A DNA stretch of 29,204 bases, from NCBI RefSeq assembly GCF_002087075.1, contig NZ_MWSM01000058.1, forward strand, positions 1-29,204. Reading direction: 5' to 3'. Numbering within the stretch: the first letter of the stretch is position 1; each line of letters opens with the position of its first letter. The DNA is from Streptococcus pseudopneumoniae ATCC BAA-960 = CCUG 49455. GTDB taxonomy: Bacteria > Bacillota > Bacilli > Lactobacillales > Streptococcaceae. Of the stretch, positions 23,159-28,388 are shown piece by piece. The notes under the pieces are model-generated. The model was not told the DNA's origin. It did not search any database and worked only from the letters and a program-made list of their open reading frames with translations. The translations under genes were made by a program, and so were the position numbers.

Positions 23159-23881
23159 CTAAATAACTTTTTCTTTCAGTGTTTCAAAAACTTCAAACTT
23201 CAAATTTGTCTGTTCTTTTATTTTCTTCAATACACTAAGCACTGTGTCATCTTCGTTAAACTGAATAATGGTATCACTTATAACTAGTTCGTAGATGTTA
23301 GACATAATTCTATTATCAGTCTCTGTTTGTTCATCGGATTCTAGTTCTGAATCGATTTCGTTCTCATAATTTTTGAGAGCGTTAGCGGATTCATTAAATC
23401 CATGAAGTAACAATGTTCTCTGTAAAATTTCATTCACATCAATGTATTTATCTAAGCTTTCTCTTTCTCTTGCTCGTTTTGTTTCTTCAGGAAACAGAAT
23501 ATGCATTCTATCAAATATTTTGCTAAGTATTTTTACATTCTTTTTGGTTGGTTTTGTCTGAGTATTTACAATACTAGCCATCGGATATCCTTTAGTAAAT
23601 CCAAGTTTTAAATCTAAATCACTGGCAGAAGACGAAACTTCTTTTCTAAGATTTTTTAAAATATCAATAAGCAAAGTTGCCCACATTATCGACATAAAAT
23701 CATGACCAAATGAACCGTTGTAATCATTTGGTTTGTCAAGTGGATTAAATTTCTCGTTGGATAAATCTTGTACAATTTTTTTAAGATTTTCATCTTCGTG
23801 CTCATATCTTTCAAAGAAATTTCGCAAACCTGGTCTATTCTCTTTTTTCATCTTATGTTTGTATGCTTTTTTATTATTCAT
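23159..23881 (-). CDS. Unknown 240-residue protein with possible HTH
   Basis: A 240-residue protein (MNNKKAYKHKMKKENRPGLR), basic at the N-terminus and helical throughout. The central LKLGFTKGYPMASIVNTQTK, followed by PTKKNVKILSKIF, looks like a degenerate XRE-type helix-turn-helix. The last 90 residues are acidic (SELESDEQTETDNRIMSN). I know no phage family with this layout. It is AT-richer in appearance than its neighbours and sits between the DUF771-like gene and the replication genes, where accessory genes often occur. Confidence 0.65.
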   Translation of the reverse strand: MNNKKAYKHKMKKENRPGLRNFFERYEHEDENLKKIVQDLSNEKFNPLDKPNDYNGSFGHDFMSIMWATLLIDILKNLRKEVSSSASDLDLKLGFTKGYPMASIVNTQTKPTKKNVKILSKIFDRMHILFPEETKRARERESLDKYIDVNEILQRTLLLHGFNESANALKNYENEIDSELESDEQTETDNRIMSNIYELVISDTIIQFNEDDTVLSVLKKIKEQTNLKFEVFETLKEKVI

Positions 23882-23892
23882 CTTCTCTCTCC

Positions 23893-24183
23893 TTATGCTC
23901 TTAATTTTCGTACTTCTTTCTCTAATTCCAAAATCTCATAAACATCATTAATATCGTACATAATATATTTCCCTTGCTTACGAAATCTCAATCCTTTACG
24001 TTCTAACTTCTTAATATAGCTATGAGTGAAGCCAAACTTCTCCATCAAAGCCTGTTGATTGATTGGCATGCGATCATTCTCTAATTGCTCCTTGACCTGC
24101 TTTTCAGCAAAAGCCAATAATTGATTTGTGAACAATTCAGCACTTTCGCCGTCTAATCGTAATTGTAACGTTATACCTTCCAT
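23893..24183 (-). CDS. DUF771-like / excisionase-type DNA-binding protein
   Basis: A 96-residue protein (MEGITLQLRLDGESAELFTN). An N-terminal helix (AFAEKQVKEQLENDRMPINQ) is followed by a winged helix-turn-helix: QQALMEKFGFTHSYIKKLER, then KGLRFRKQGKYIMYDINDVY. This matches small streptococcal phage DUF771-like or excisionase-type DNA-binding proteins. GAGAGGATG lies before ATG 24183. A short rightward promoter-terminator unit sits directly upstream. Confidence 0.78.
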   Translation of the reverse strand: MEGITLQLRLDGESAELFTNQLLAFAEKQVKEQLENDRMPINQQALMEKFGFTHSYIKKLERKGLRFRKQGKYIMYDINDVYEILELEKEVRKLRA

Positions 24184-24221
24184 TTTCTACATCCTCTCAA
24201 CTATGCGGGCAAGCATTTTTG

Positions 24222-24278
24222 TGATATAATGGTTTAAATTGTTTTAGTATGCGCCTGATTGCCGTCAGGTGCTTTTTT
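24222..24278 (+). ncRNA. Candidate very short RNA: promoter plus terminator
   Basis: On the plus strand an extended -10 TGATATAAT (24222-24230) would start RNA near 24237. The hairpin GCGCCTGA-TTGCCG-TCAGGTGC (24251-24272, 8 bp with one G-U) and TTTTTT (24273-24278) follow, giving a transcript of about 40 nt with no ORF. There is no good -35. It lies opposite the leader of the DUF771-like gene and has the same design as the unit at 16021. Confidence 0.45.
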
Positions 24279-24287
24279 GCGTTGTTG

Positions 24288-24431
24288 TCAAACTGTTTTA
24301 CTTTCCAGCGCTCTGAGTTCTATCTCATGGCTGACTTGTCTAAATAGCTTCTCACACGCTATTTTAGCTTCTCTGTACGTTGTAGATTCGCTGATGAAGT
24401 AATCAGCAAGTTCGATAATTTTATCTTCCAT
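24288..24431 (-). CDS. Small hypothetical protein
   Basis: A 47-residue protein (MEDKIIELADYFISESTTYR) with a strong AGGAGG 5 nt before ATG 24431. It is helical, with EAKIACEKLFRQVSHEIELR in the middle. Short helical proteins of this kind are common near phage DNA-binding regulators. No family recognised. Confidence 0.6.
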   Translation of the reverse strand: MEDKIIELADYFISESTTYREAKIACEKLFRQVSHEIELRALESKTV

Positions 24432-24478
24432 TCAACCTCCTATATCGGTCTTGAGACTGATGTAATATCCTCCTAAAT

Positions 24479-24487
24479 TGCTATAAT
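24479..24487 (+). promoter_or_regulatory. Extended -10 promoter of rightward gene 24548
   Basis: TGCTATAAT (TG at 24479-24480, TATAAT 24482-24487) on the plus strand; no clear -35. The leader then has a perfect 8-bp hairpin (TTGACTAA 24492-24499 with TTAGTCAA 24513-24520) before AAAGGAGG and ATG 24548. Confidence 0.6.
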
Positions 24488-24547
24488 ACTCTTGACTAAT
24501 ATCTCTCCCGTTTTAGTCAAAAATTTAACAGAAAGGAGGTTCAAAAA

Positions 24548-24772
24548 ATGAGTAAGCTTAGCCATAAGCCAAACCACGTTGTTAAGAAACTAACCTGGGA
24601 AAATCTCGATAATATTCTATTATCTAATTTTTCAGAGTCGACTACTGATAAACCTAGCGCAGTAATTCAGTTATCTGATTTTGAAATGTCTAAAACTGAA
24701 ATTATCGAAGAAGCAACTGCTCAAGGTTATCAAGTTATCGATAATTCTGATGGTTACTTAAAGTTTCTATAA
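24548..24772 (+). CDS. Rightward small hypothetical protein (moron-like)
   Basis: A 74-residue protein (MSKLSHKPNHVVKKLTWENL) on the opposite strand to its neighbours, with a very good AAAGGAGG, its own extended -10 promoter and a downstream intrinsic terminator (24915-24947). The central QLSDFEMSKTEIIEEATAQG and the C-terminal YQVIDNSDGYLKFL suggest a small alpha/beta protein. No family recognised. Its last 9 codons are part of an 87-bp tandem duplication. Orientation and self-contained signals point to a lysogenically expressed cassette. Confidence 0.7.
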   Translation: MSKLSHKPNHVVKKLTWENLDNILLSNFSESTTDKPSAVIQLSDFEMSKTEIIEEATAQGYQVIDNSDGYLKFL

Positions 24773-24977
24773 CGAATTTTAAAGATGATATATTTGTACG
24801 ATTTACATCAATATCTCTTTTTAACTTAGCAATCTGATGGTTACTTAAAGTTTCTATAACGAATTTTAAAGATGATATATTTGTACGATTTACATCAATA
24901 TCTCTTTTTAACTTAGCAATCTGTCTATCAGATTGCTTTTTTCTTTTCCCACTATACGGATATCGTCTTGGTCTCAT
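24735..24977 (-). CDS. Small basic protein with in-frame tandem duplication
   Basis: An 80-residue protein (MRPRRYPYSGKRKKQSDRQI). After a basic N-terminus, the 29-residue unit beginning IAKLKRDIDVNRTNISSLKF occurs twice without change, produced by an exact 87-bp DNA duplication; the pre-duplication form would be 51 residues. GGAGGG precedes ATG 24977, 13 bp after the antirepressor stop. The 3' end overlaps the convergent rightward gene by 38 nt, and the rightward terminator lies inside its coding sequence. It may be a real small coiled-coil protein, or an ORF created on the complement of the rightward 3' UTR. Confidence 0.5.
   Translation of the reverse strand: MRPRRYPYSGKRKKQSDRQIAKLKRDIDVNRTNISSLKFVIETLSNHQIAKLKRDIDVNRTNISSLKFVIETLSNHQNYR
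24746..24923. repeat. Exact 87-bp tandem duplication
   Basis: Copy 1 at 24746-24832 and copy 2 at 24833-24919 are identical, and the match runs 4 bp further (to 24923 against 24836). The unit covers the last codons and stop of the rightward gene and the 5' side of its 3' UTR. Being a multiple of three, it keeps the leftward ORF open. Complete identity indicates a recent event. Confidence 0.95.
24915..24947 (+). terminator. Intrinsic terminator of rightward gene 24548
   Basis: On the plus strand AGCAATCTG-TCTAT-CAGATTGCT (24915-24937) is a perfect 9-bp stem followed by a T-rich tract. It lies 143 bp after the stop codon; without the 87-bp duplication it would be 56 bp after it. Confidence 0.85.
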
Positions 24978-24990
24978 TTTCTTTCCCTCC

Positions 24991-25701
24991 CTACGCTTGA
25001 CTAAATGCGTTCAGTTCCATGATTTTCATCTTGGTATTGGTGCTTGGCTCCCACGTCATCCAGTAAGCTAGAGCGGCATCCGCATGCTTCTTGGGTAGCA
25101 AGTCATAGCGACTAATGTTGAAGTGGTCTTTAAAGTCAATCTCAGCTTGTCTAAATACCGACTGAGCAAAAATCTTATCCGCATAAGCTGGGCTATCAAT
25201 GCCACCCAGGCAAGCCACAACCCTAGCCTTACGCTTCTTCAGGAGCGACTGAGCATAGCTTGGATGAATCGGTTGCTCACTCTTGAGGTAGTCAATATCC
25301 TCCAGCATGGTCGTCTGTTGCTCACGCAATTTCTTCTGGCCAGTGAAGAGAGCGATAAAAGCATCCTCGTCCAAATCCTCGCGAATAAATCCGCCCTGCT
25401 TACGAATAGCTGGCAAGACCTCTGATGTCACCCAGCGCTTGAACTCCTTAGCTTGAGGCAACTTGCTGGATAAGATAAGAGAGTAGAGACCAGATTCGTT
25501 GATGATCAACATATCCTGTGTTCCACCACTAGTAGGGATGCCCTGTTTTAGGGCGTCCTCTTCATCAACGTGAAGAGCAATCGCATTTCTAGCCTTGCTA
25601 TATCCTAGGATGTCTGCAACATCCTTCCCGACAAACCAAGGCTCGTCATCAATTGTCAAAGTACGGACTTCCTGCCCGTGAAAATTAAAAATTTCGTTCA
25701 T
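24991..25701 (-). CDS. Phage antirepressor (BRO-N plus ORF6C)
   Basis: A 236-residue protein. The N-terminal BRO-N/Prophage antirepressor domain (about 1-100) contains IDDEPWFVGKDVADILGYSK, INESGLYSLILSSKLPQAKE and FKRWVTSEVLPAIRKQGGFI. The C-terminal ORF6C domain (about 125-230) contains SEQPIHPSYAQSLLKKRKAR and an ADAALAYWMTWEPSTN end. Such proteins counter CI-type repressors during induction. AAAGGAAC lies before ATG 25701. It is in the early operon downstream of the Cro-like genes. Confidence 0.94.
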   Translation of the reverse strand: MNEIFNFHGQEVRTLTIDDEPWFVGKDVADILGYSKARNAIALHVDEEDALKQGIPTSGGTQDMLIINESGLYSLILSSKLPQAKEFKRWVTSEVLPAIRKQGGFIREDLDEDAFIALFTGQKKLREQQTTMLEDIDYLKSEQPIHPSYAQSLLKKRKARVVACLGGIDSPAYADKIFAQSVFRQAEIDFKDHFNISRYDLLPKKHADAALAYWMTWEPSTNTKMKIMELNAFSQA

Positions 25702-25748
25702 AAAGTTCCTTTCTAAATTTGGTATAATGAAAATAAAACTCGCCAGAG

Positions 25749-26009
25749 CTATTTAAGTAAAGTATTTTTAAACGACTGTTTGACAGATACTATATGAGGC
25801 GCTTCACGGTTATTTATATAATCAACCTGAATAAGTGTCTCTGGCACTTCATCTGTCTTTGTTTCCCAAATTATCTTGATACCTTGAAGACCAATATCTT
25901 CTGCTTGAAAATCAATCCCGTTCAAAATAACTCGTGGAATACTAGAGTCGCTATCTATCTTAATTTCTAAATTTTGAATTGGTAGTAAATTTTTTGATAG
26001 GCTGCTCAT
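25749..26009 (-). CDS. Hypothetical protein
   Basis: An 86-residue beta-rich protein (MSSLSKNLLPIQNLEIKIDS), with RVILNGIDFQAEDIGLQGIK and LIQVDYINNREAPHIVSVKQ. GGAAGGAAAGAG precedes ATG 26009. It lies between the antirepressor and a 50-residue gene. No family recognised. Confidence 0.65.
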   Translation of the reverse strand: MSSLSKNLLPIQNLEIKIDSDSSIPRVILNGIDFQAEDIGLQGIKIIWETKTDEVPETLIQVDYINNREAPHIVSVKQSFKNTLLK

Positions 26010-26016
26010 ATCTCTT

Positions 26017-26057
26017 TCCTTCCTATTGTTCTCCCCATTTTGCTATAATTAAAGCAG
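26017..26057 (+). repeat. Imperfect copy of the 26211 promoter region
   Basis: This 41-bp stretch matches 26211-26251 at 36 of 41 positions by hand alignment, including the extended -10 TTGCTATAAT (TATAAT 26044-26049) and AAAGCAG. No rightward gene follows it; RNA from it would run across the 50-residue leftward gene. Confidence 0.7.
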
Positions 26058-26201
26058 GTCCTTGAGAAATTTTTCAAGTTCCTTACGCTGAGACTCAGCA
26101 AGCTCTGCTCTTTCAATAGCTTGTTGAGTCATCAGTGTTTTAAGACTACTACTTAATTTTTTTCTATCGATGTAACTATTTTTAAATTCCTTATTTGCCA
26201 T
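26049..26201 (-). CDS. Small hypothetical coiled-coil protein
   Basis: A 50-residue protein (MANKEFKNSYIDRKKLSSSL) that is helical and charged (AIERAELAESQRKELEKFLK). GGAGAGGAAG lies before ATG 26201. It is flanked on both sides by near-identical 41-bp segments with rightward -10 elements. No family recognised; it might be a later insertion together with the repeat. Confidence 0.6.
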   Translation of the reverse strand: MANKEFKNSYIDRKKLSSSLKTLMTQQAIERAELAESQRKELEKFLKDLL

Positions 26202-26234
26202 CTCTTCCTCTCCTTTCTATTTTTCTCTCCTTTT

Positions 26235-26243
26235 TGCTATAAT
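26235..26243 (+). promoter_or_regulatory. Extended -10 promoter of rightward membrane protein gene
   Basis: TGCTATAAT (TG 26235-26236, TATAAT 26238-26243) on the plus strand, followed by AAAGGAAG and ATG 26267. The -35 position is poor (TTCTAT), so the promoter depends on the extended -10. Confidence 0.65.
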
Positions 26244-26266
26244 AAAAGCAGAAAGGAAGTGATCTA

Positions 26267-26797
26267 ATGCCACAAATCACCAATGATAATGTCCAGATTT
26301 GGACACTCTATATCACAGTAATAATTGCAGTTATCGGTTTTGTTTTTAATACCATTTCACTCTGGCAAACAAAGAAAGCTACAGAGGATATGGCAAAGCC
26401 TTATATTAATGTTTATGTAGATGTCTATGCAGTTAAAAATCAACAACGTACCTTTGTTTTTAAAAACTTTGGCCAAACTCCAGCATATATAGATAATATT
26501 CAGATAGATGGCGAATTGGATCCATTGAATTCTGTACACCGCTTCAACTCACTTATCGGAAATATGATTGCCCCAGGACAAAAATTTACATCATCAATAG
26601 ACCCAGATTATAAAGGTCGAATTACACTGACAATTACTTACTCCGATAGCAAGAAACACAAATATATAAACAAGTTTGTACTTGATGCTACATTGGCATC
26701 TGCAATGTTCTACACTGTAAACGAGAGCAATAAAAGCGATTCTCCAGCTACAGCTATCAGACAATCGACCATGGCTCTATTACGCGATCTACGATAG
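26267..26797 (+). CDS. Rightward membrane-anchored protein (lysogenic cassette)
   Basis: A 176-residue protein (MPQITNDNVQIWTLYITVII) with one N-terminal transmembrane segment (about 12-33), a short linker, and a beta-rich domain (INVYVDVYAVKNQQRTFVFK, FGQTPAYIDNIQIDGELDPL, ITLTITYSDSKKHKYINKFV). The domain is reminiscent of small extracytoplasmic or membrane-associated immunoglobulin-like folds, but no family is certain. It is transcribed against the early operon from its own promoter, like genes expressed from the prophage. Superinfection exclusion or host modification is possible; nothing proves it. A weak GG-TCTAT/ATAGA-CC hairpin without a T-run lies at its end. Confidence 0.75.
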   Translation: MPQITNDNVQIWTLYITVIIAVIGFVFNTISLWQTKKATEDMAKPYINVYVDVYAVKNQQRTFVFKNFGQTPAYIDNIQIDGELDPLNSVHRFNSLIGNMIAPGQKFTSSIDPDYKGRITLTITYSDSKKHKYINKFVLDATLASAMFYTVNESNKSDSPATAIRQSTMALLRDLR

Positions 26798-26822
26798 AAC
26801 CATCTCCGAGCGATTTTACAGT

Positions 26823-26963
26823 TCAAACATCACGTAAGAATTCAATTTTTATCTCAACAGTTTCATCGTCAAGTGTATTGGCGATGATTTTATTTTTTGC
26901 GTCAATCGCTTCGTTCAAGTCTTTACAAGTTAATTCATAAAATACATTTACATTTGCATTCAT
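26823..26963 (-). CDS. Small hypothetical protein
   Basis: A 46-residue protein (MNANVNVFYELTCKDLNEAI) with GGAGGGGAAGAG before ATG 26963. The strand-helix-strand pattern (NVNVFYELTC; NEAIDAKNKIIANTLD; ETVEIKIEFLRDV) looks like a compact alpha/beta fold. It converges with the rightward membrane protein gene. No family recognised. Confidence 0.6.
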   Translation of the reverse strand: MNANVNVFYELTCKDLNEAIDAKNKIIANTLDDETVEIKIEFLRDV

Positions 26964-26995
26964 CTCTTCCCCTCCTATTAGTGAATTTTTTTGTT

Positions 26996-27187
26996 CTATT
27001 TTTTGTTAGCAATTCTATCCATTGTATCTAAAGTAAGTTTTTGTATCTCTTTTCGTGCTTGCAATTCATTGTCAAAAAAATTCTCAAGCATTTCGGTCAA
27101 TCTATTCGAATATCCTCGCAATAGCATTACCGTCACCAAAAATGAAGTAATAGCTGATACAATGACCACATAAAGAAAAACTTCCAT
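26996..27187 (-). CDS. Small membrane protein with helical tail
   Basis: A 63-residue protein (MEVFLYVVIVSAITSFLVTV): an N-terminal transmembrane segment of about 20 residues followed by a charged amphipathic helix (LTEMLENFFDNELQARKEIQ). GGAGGGGAAG lies before ATG 27187. No family recognised; early-operon location. Confidence 0.65.
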   Translation of the reverse strand: MEVFLYVVIVSAITSFLVTVMLLRGYSNRLTEMLENFFDNELQARKEIQKLTLDTMDRIANKK

Positions 27188-27196
27188 CTTCCCCTC

Positions 27197-27394
27197 CTAC
27201 TCCAGCACCTTACTGCCGACTACCAATCGTTTAACGACAACGTCCATCTCCTTAAATTCGGCATTCTCTGCACAGTAGCGGACGCTCTCGCTGATGATGT
27301 GACAAATAGATACTCCGTATTCGTTCGCCAGCTCCGTAGCGATCTCCCAGGCATCTCTGTCAATCCGTGTTACTTTTTGCGCTGCGTTGTTCAT
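27197..27394 (-). CDS. Hypothetical small protein, ribbon-helix-helix-like
   Basis: A 65-residue protein (MNNAAQKVTRIDRDAWEIAT). A short strand (KVTRID) is followed by two helices (AWEIATELANEYGVSICHII; SESVRYCAENAE) and a basic C-terminal strand (VVVKRLVVGSKVL). The strand-helix-helix start recalls ribbon-helix-helix DNA-binding proteins, but this is only a resemblance. AGGAGGAAATACT precedes ATG 27394. Confidence 0.62.
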   Translation of the reverse strand: MNNAAQKVTRIDRDAWEIATELANEYGVSICHIISESVRYCAENAEFKEMDVVVKRLVVGSKVLE

Positions 27395-27405
27395 AGTATT
27401 TCCTC

Positions 27406-27591
27406 CTACAACATATCTTCTACCCTACACCCTAGCGCCTTAGCGATGACCACCGCCTGCGACAGCGTCACTGCTTTCAAGTCGTTCTCGATCCGTGACA
27501 AGGTCGTGTAGTCTATCAAGGTTCGCTTGGCAAGCTCACGCAAGCCCAGCTTTTGAGCCATTCTCAGCTCCCTCATTTTCGCTCCATACAT
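27406..27591 (-). CDS. XRE-family HTH regulator
   Basis: A 61-residue protein (MYGAKMRELRMAQKLGLREL) that is nearly all HTH: KLGLRELAKRTLIDYTTLSR, then IENDLKAVTLSQAVVIAKAL. AAGGA lies before ATG 27591. The upstream intergenic region carries a 12-bp and an 8-bp palindrome (27622-27668), a probable operator for this or the neighbouring XRE protein. Confidence 0.87.
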   Translation of the reverse strand: MYGAKMRELRMAQKLGLRELAKRTLIDYTTLSRIENDLKAVTLSQAVVIAKALGCRVEDML

Positions 27592-27621
27592 TGACTTTTT
27601 CCTTTCTACTAATAGGTCTTT

Positions 27622-27668
27622 TCAAAACTGTTGGTACTTGTCAACAGTTTTGATAGAATTATTCTATC
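27622..27668. promoter_or_regulatory. Two adjoining palindromes between the XRE genes
   Basis: TCAAAACTGTTG (27622-27633) and CAACAGTTTTGA (27642-27653) are perfect 12-bp inverted repeats with an 8-bp spacer. GATAGAAT-T-ATTCTATC (27652-27668) is a second perfect palindrome sharing two bases with the first. No T-run follows on either strand, so operators are more likely than a terminator. Confidence 0.65.
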
Positions 27669-27707
27669 GATTTTGAAAAAGTTTGACCTTCTTTGATATT
27701 AGGTGTT

Positions 27708-27917
27708 TTATTTCACTTTTCGTGAAGTCTGGGGTGTGAATATATCGCCCAATTCTTTACCGAAATAATGGGCGATTTTGAACATTTCACTCAGTTTAAA
27801 ATCTTGTTTACCTAATTCTTTGTTGCGATAGCTATTCTCGCTTTTTCCAATAACATCTGCCATTTCTTTCTGAGAAATATTCTTTTCCTTCCTCAGTTTA
27901 TATAAAAGAATTTGCAA
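27708..27917 (-). CDS. Cro-like XRE-family regulator
   Basis: A 69-residue protein (MQILLYKLRKEKNISQKEMA) with a clear HTH (KEMADVIGKSENSYRNKELG) and a helical C-terminal part (LSEMFKIAHYFGKELGDIFT). GGAGGTG lies before ATG 27917. It is the first substantial gene of the leftward early operon, opposite the CI-type repressor, so a Cro role is likely. Its last codons (TSRKVK) contain a 16-bp sequence identical to the operator in the early promoter. Confidence 0.85.
   Translation of the reverse strand: MQILLYKLRKEKNISQKEMADVIGKSENSYRNKELGKQDFKLSEMFKIAHYFGKELGDIFTPQTSRKVK
27713..27728. promoter_or_regulatory. Second copy of the operator, inside the cro-like gene
   Basis: TCACTTTTCGTGAAGT is identical to 28282-28297, 569 bp away. 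It lies in the last six codons and stop region of the Cro-like gene. It may be a distal operator used for looping by CI or Cro. Confidence 0.6.
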
Positions 27918-27940
27918 ACCATAATCACCTCCTATTCATT

Positions 27941-28030
27941 TTAAAAAAACCATTTCCAGATGAAGTACACCCAGATAAAACCGGTTAGCATCCAGCAGAC
28001 CACATTCCAAAATTTCTTCTTGTCTTTCAT
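27941..28030 (-). CDS. Tiny membrane protein upstream of cro-like gene
   Basis: A 29-residue ORF (MKDKKKFWNVVCWMLTGFIW) with a basic N-terminus and one very aromatic transmembrane segment ending WKWFF. The Shine-Dalgarno is weak (GAAAGA). It ends 23 nt before the Cro-like start. Size and layout resemble small membrane peptides such as type I toxins, but no family match is claimed. Confidence 0.4.
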   Translation of the reverse strand: MKDKKKFWNVVCWMLTGFIWVYFIWKWFF

Positions 28031-28057
28031 GACAAATCTTTCGAGATATGCTATACT
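28029..28057 (+). promoter_or_regulatory. Rightward promoter-like sequence in the early leader
   Basis: On the plus strand ATGACA (28029-28034), a 17-bp spacer and TATACT (28052-28057) with TG at the extended position. RNA from it would begin with the GC-rich hairpin at 28062 and run antisense to the 41-residue ORF. The -35 overlaps the start codon of the 29-residue ORF. Confidence 0.45.
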
Positions 28058-28061
28058 AATA

Positions 28062-28090
28062 GTGAGCTTTGGGGCTTTCGCCCCGCTCAC
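28062..28090. other. GC-rich stem-loop between the two tiny ORFs
   Basis: GTGAGC (28062-28067) pairs with GCTCAC (28085-28090), and inside it GGGGC with GCCCC around a TTTC loop, with a 3-nt bulge. It is very stable on either strand but has no T-run, so it is an RNA structure or processing site rather than a normal terminator. Confidence 0.7.
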
Positions 28091-28097
28091 CCCACTT

Positions 28098-28223
28098 CTA
28101 TTTCAAGAAGTGTTTGATTAACTCAACACTGGCTGTAATCACTGTTGAGATAACCAGAGCCTTAGGACCGTCAAGCCATGGCTCTTTTTTTGTTGCCTTT
28201 TCAGGCTTTTTGCGTCTCCGCAT
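28098..28223 (-). CDS. First small ORF of the early operon
   Basis: A 41-residue protein (MRRRKKPEKATKKEPWLDGP) with AGGAGG before ATG 28223. A very basic N-terminus is followed by a moderately hydrophobic helix (ALVISTVITASVELIKHFL). It is the first gene after the leftward early promoter. No family recognised; the good ribosome binding site supports translation. Confidence 0.6.
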   Translation of the reverse strand: MRRRKKPEKATKKEPWLDGPKALVISTVITASVELIKHFLK

Positions 28224-28273
28224 ATCTCTTTTCCTCCTGTATTTATTTGATTGATTACCTCAACCATGATTTA

Positions 28274-28302
28274 ATTATACCTCACTTTTCGTGAAGTGTC
28301 AA
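28274..28302 (-). promoter_or_regulatory. Leftward early promoter (perfect consensus) with operator
   Basis: On the minus strand -35 TTGACA (28302-28297), a 17-bp spacer and -10 TATAAT (28279-28274), a full consensus promoter. The spacer contains the operator TCACTTTTCGTGAAGT (28282-28297 on plus), whose outer parts CACTT/AAGTG are symmetrical. Repressor bound here would cover both promoter boxes. Confidence 0.9.
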
Positions 28303-28334
28303 TAGTTTTTTTGCGAAAAAACAAAAAAACTTTT

Positions 28335-28359
28335 CTTTCCGTGAATATTTTGTTATAAT
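28335..28359 (+). promoter_or_regulatory. Repressor promoter (extended -10) with second operator-like site
   Basis: TGTTATAAT (TG 28351-28352, TATAAT 28354-28359) on the plus strand is a perfect extended -10 with no clear -35. TTTCCGTGAA (28336-28345) resembles the right half of the early operator, so repressor autoregulation is likely. AGGAG then lies 6 nt before ATG 28389. Confidence 0.7.
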
Positions 28360-28388
28360 CTACTTAATAAAACACTCAGGAGAAATAT

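Noticed and set aside
25720..25748. A short RNA unit like those at 16021 and 24222, starting at TGGTATAAT 25720
   Set aside because: Only a 3-4 bp hairpin follows and there is no rightward T-run, so there is no supported terminator.
27622..27653. The 12-bp inverted repeat as an intrinsic terminator
   Set aside because: No T-run follows on either strand; an operator role is more likely.
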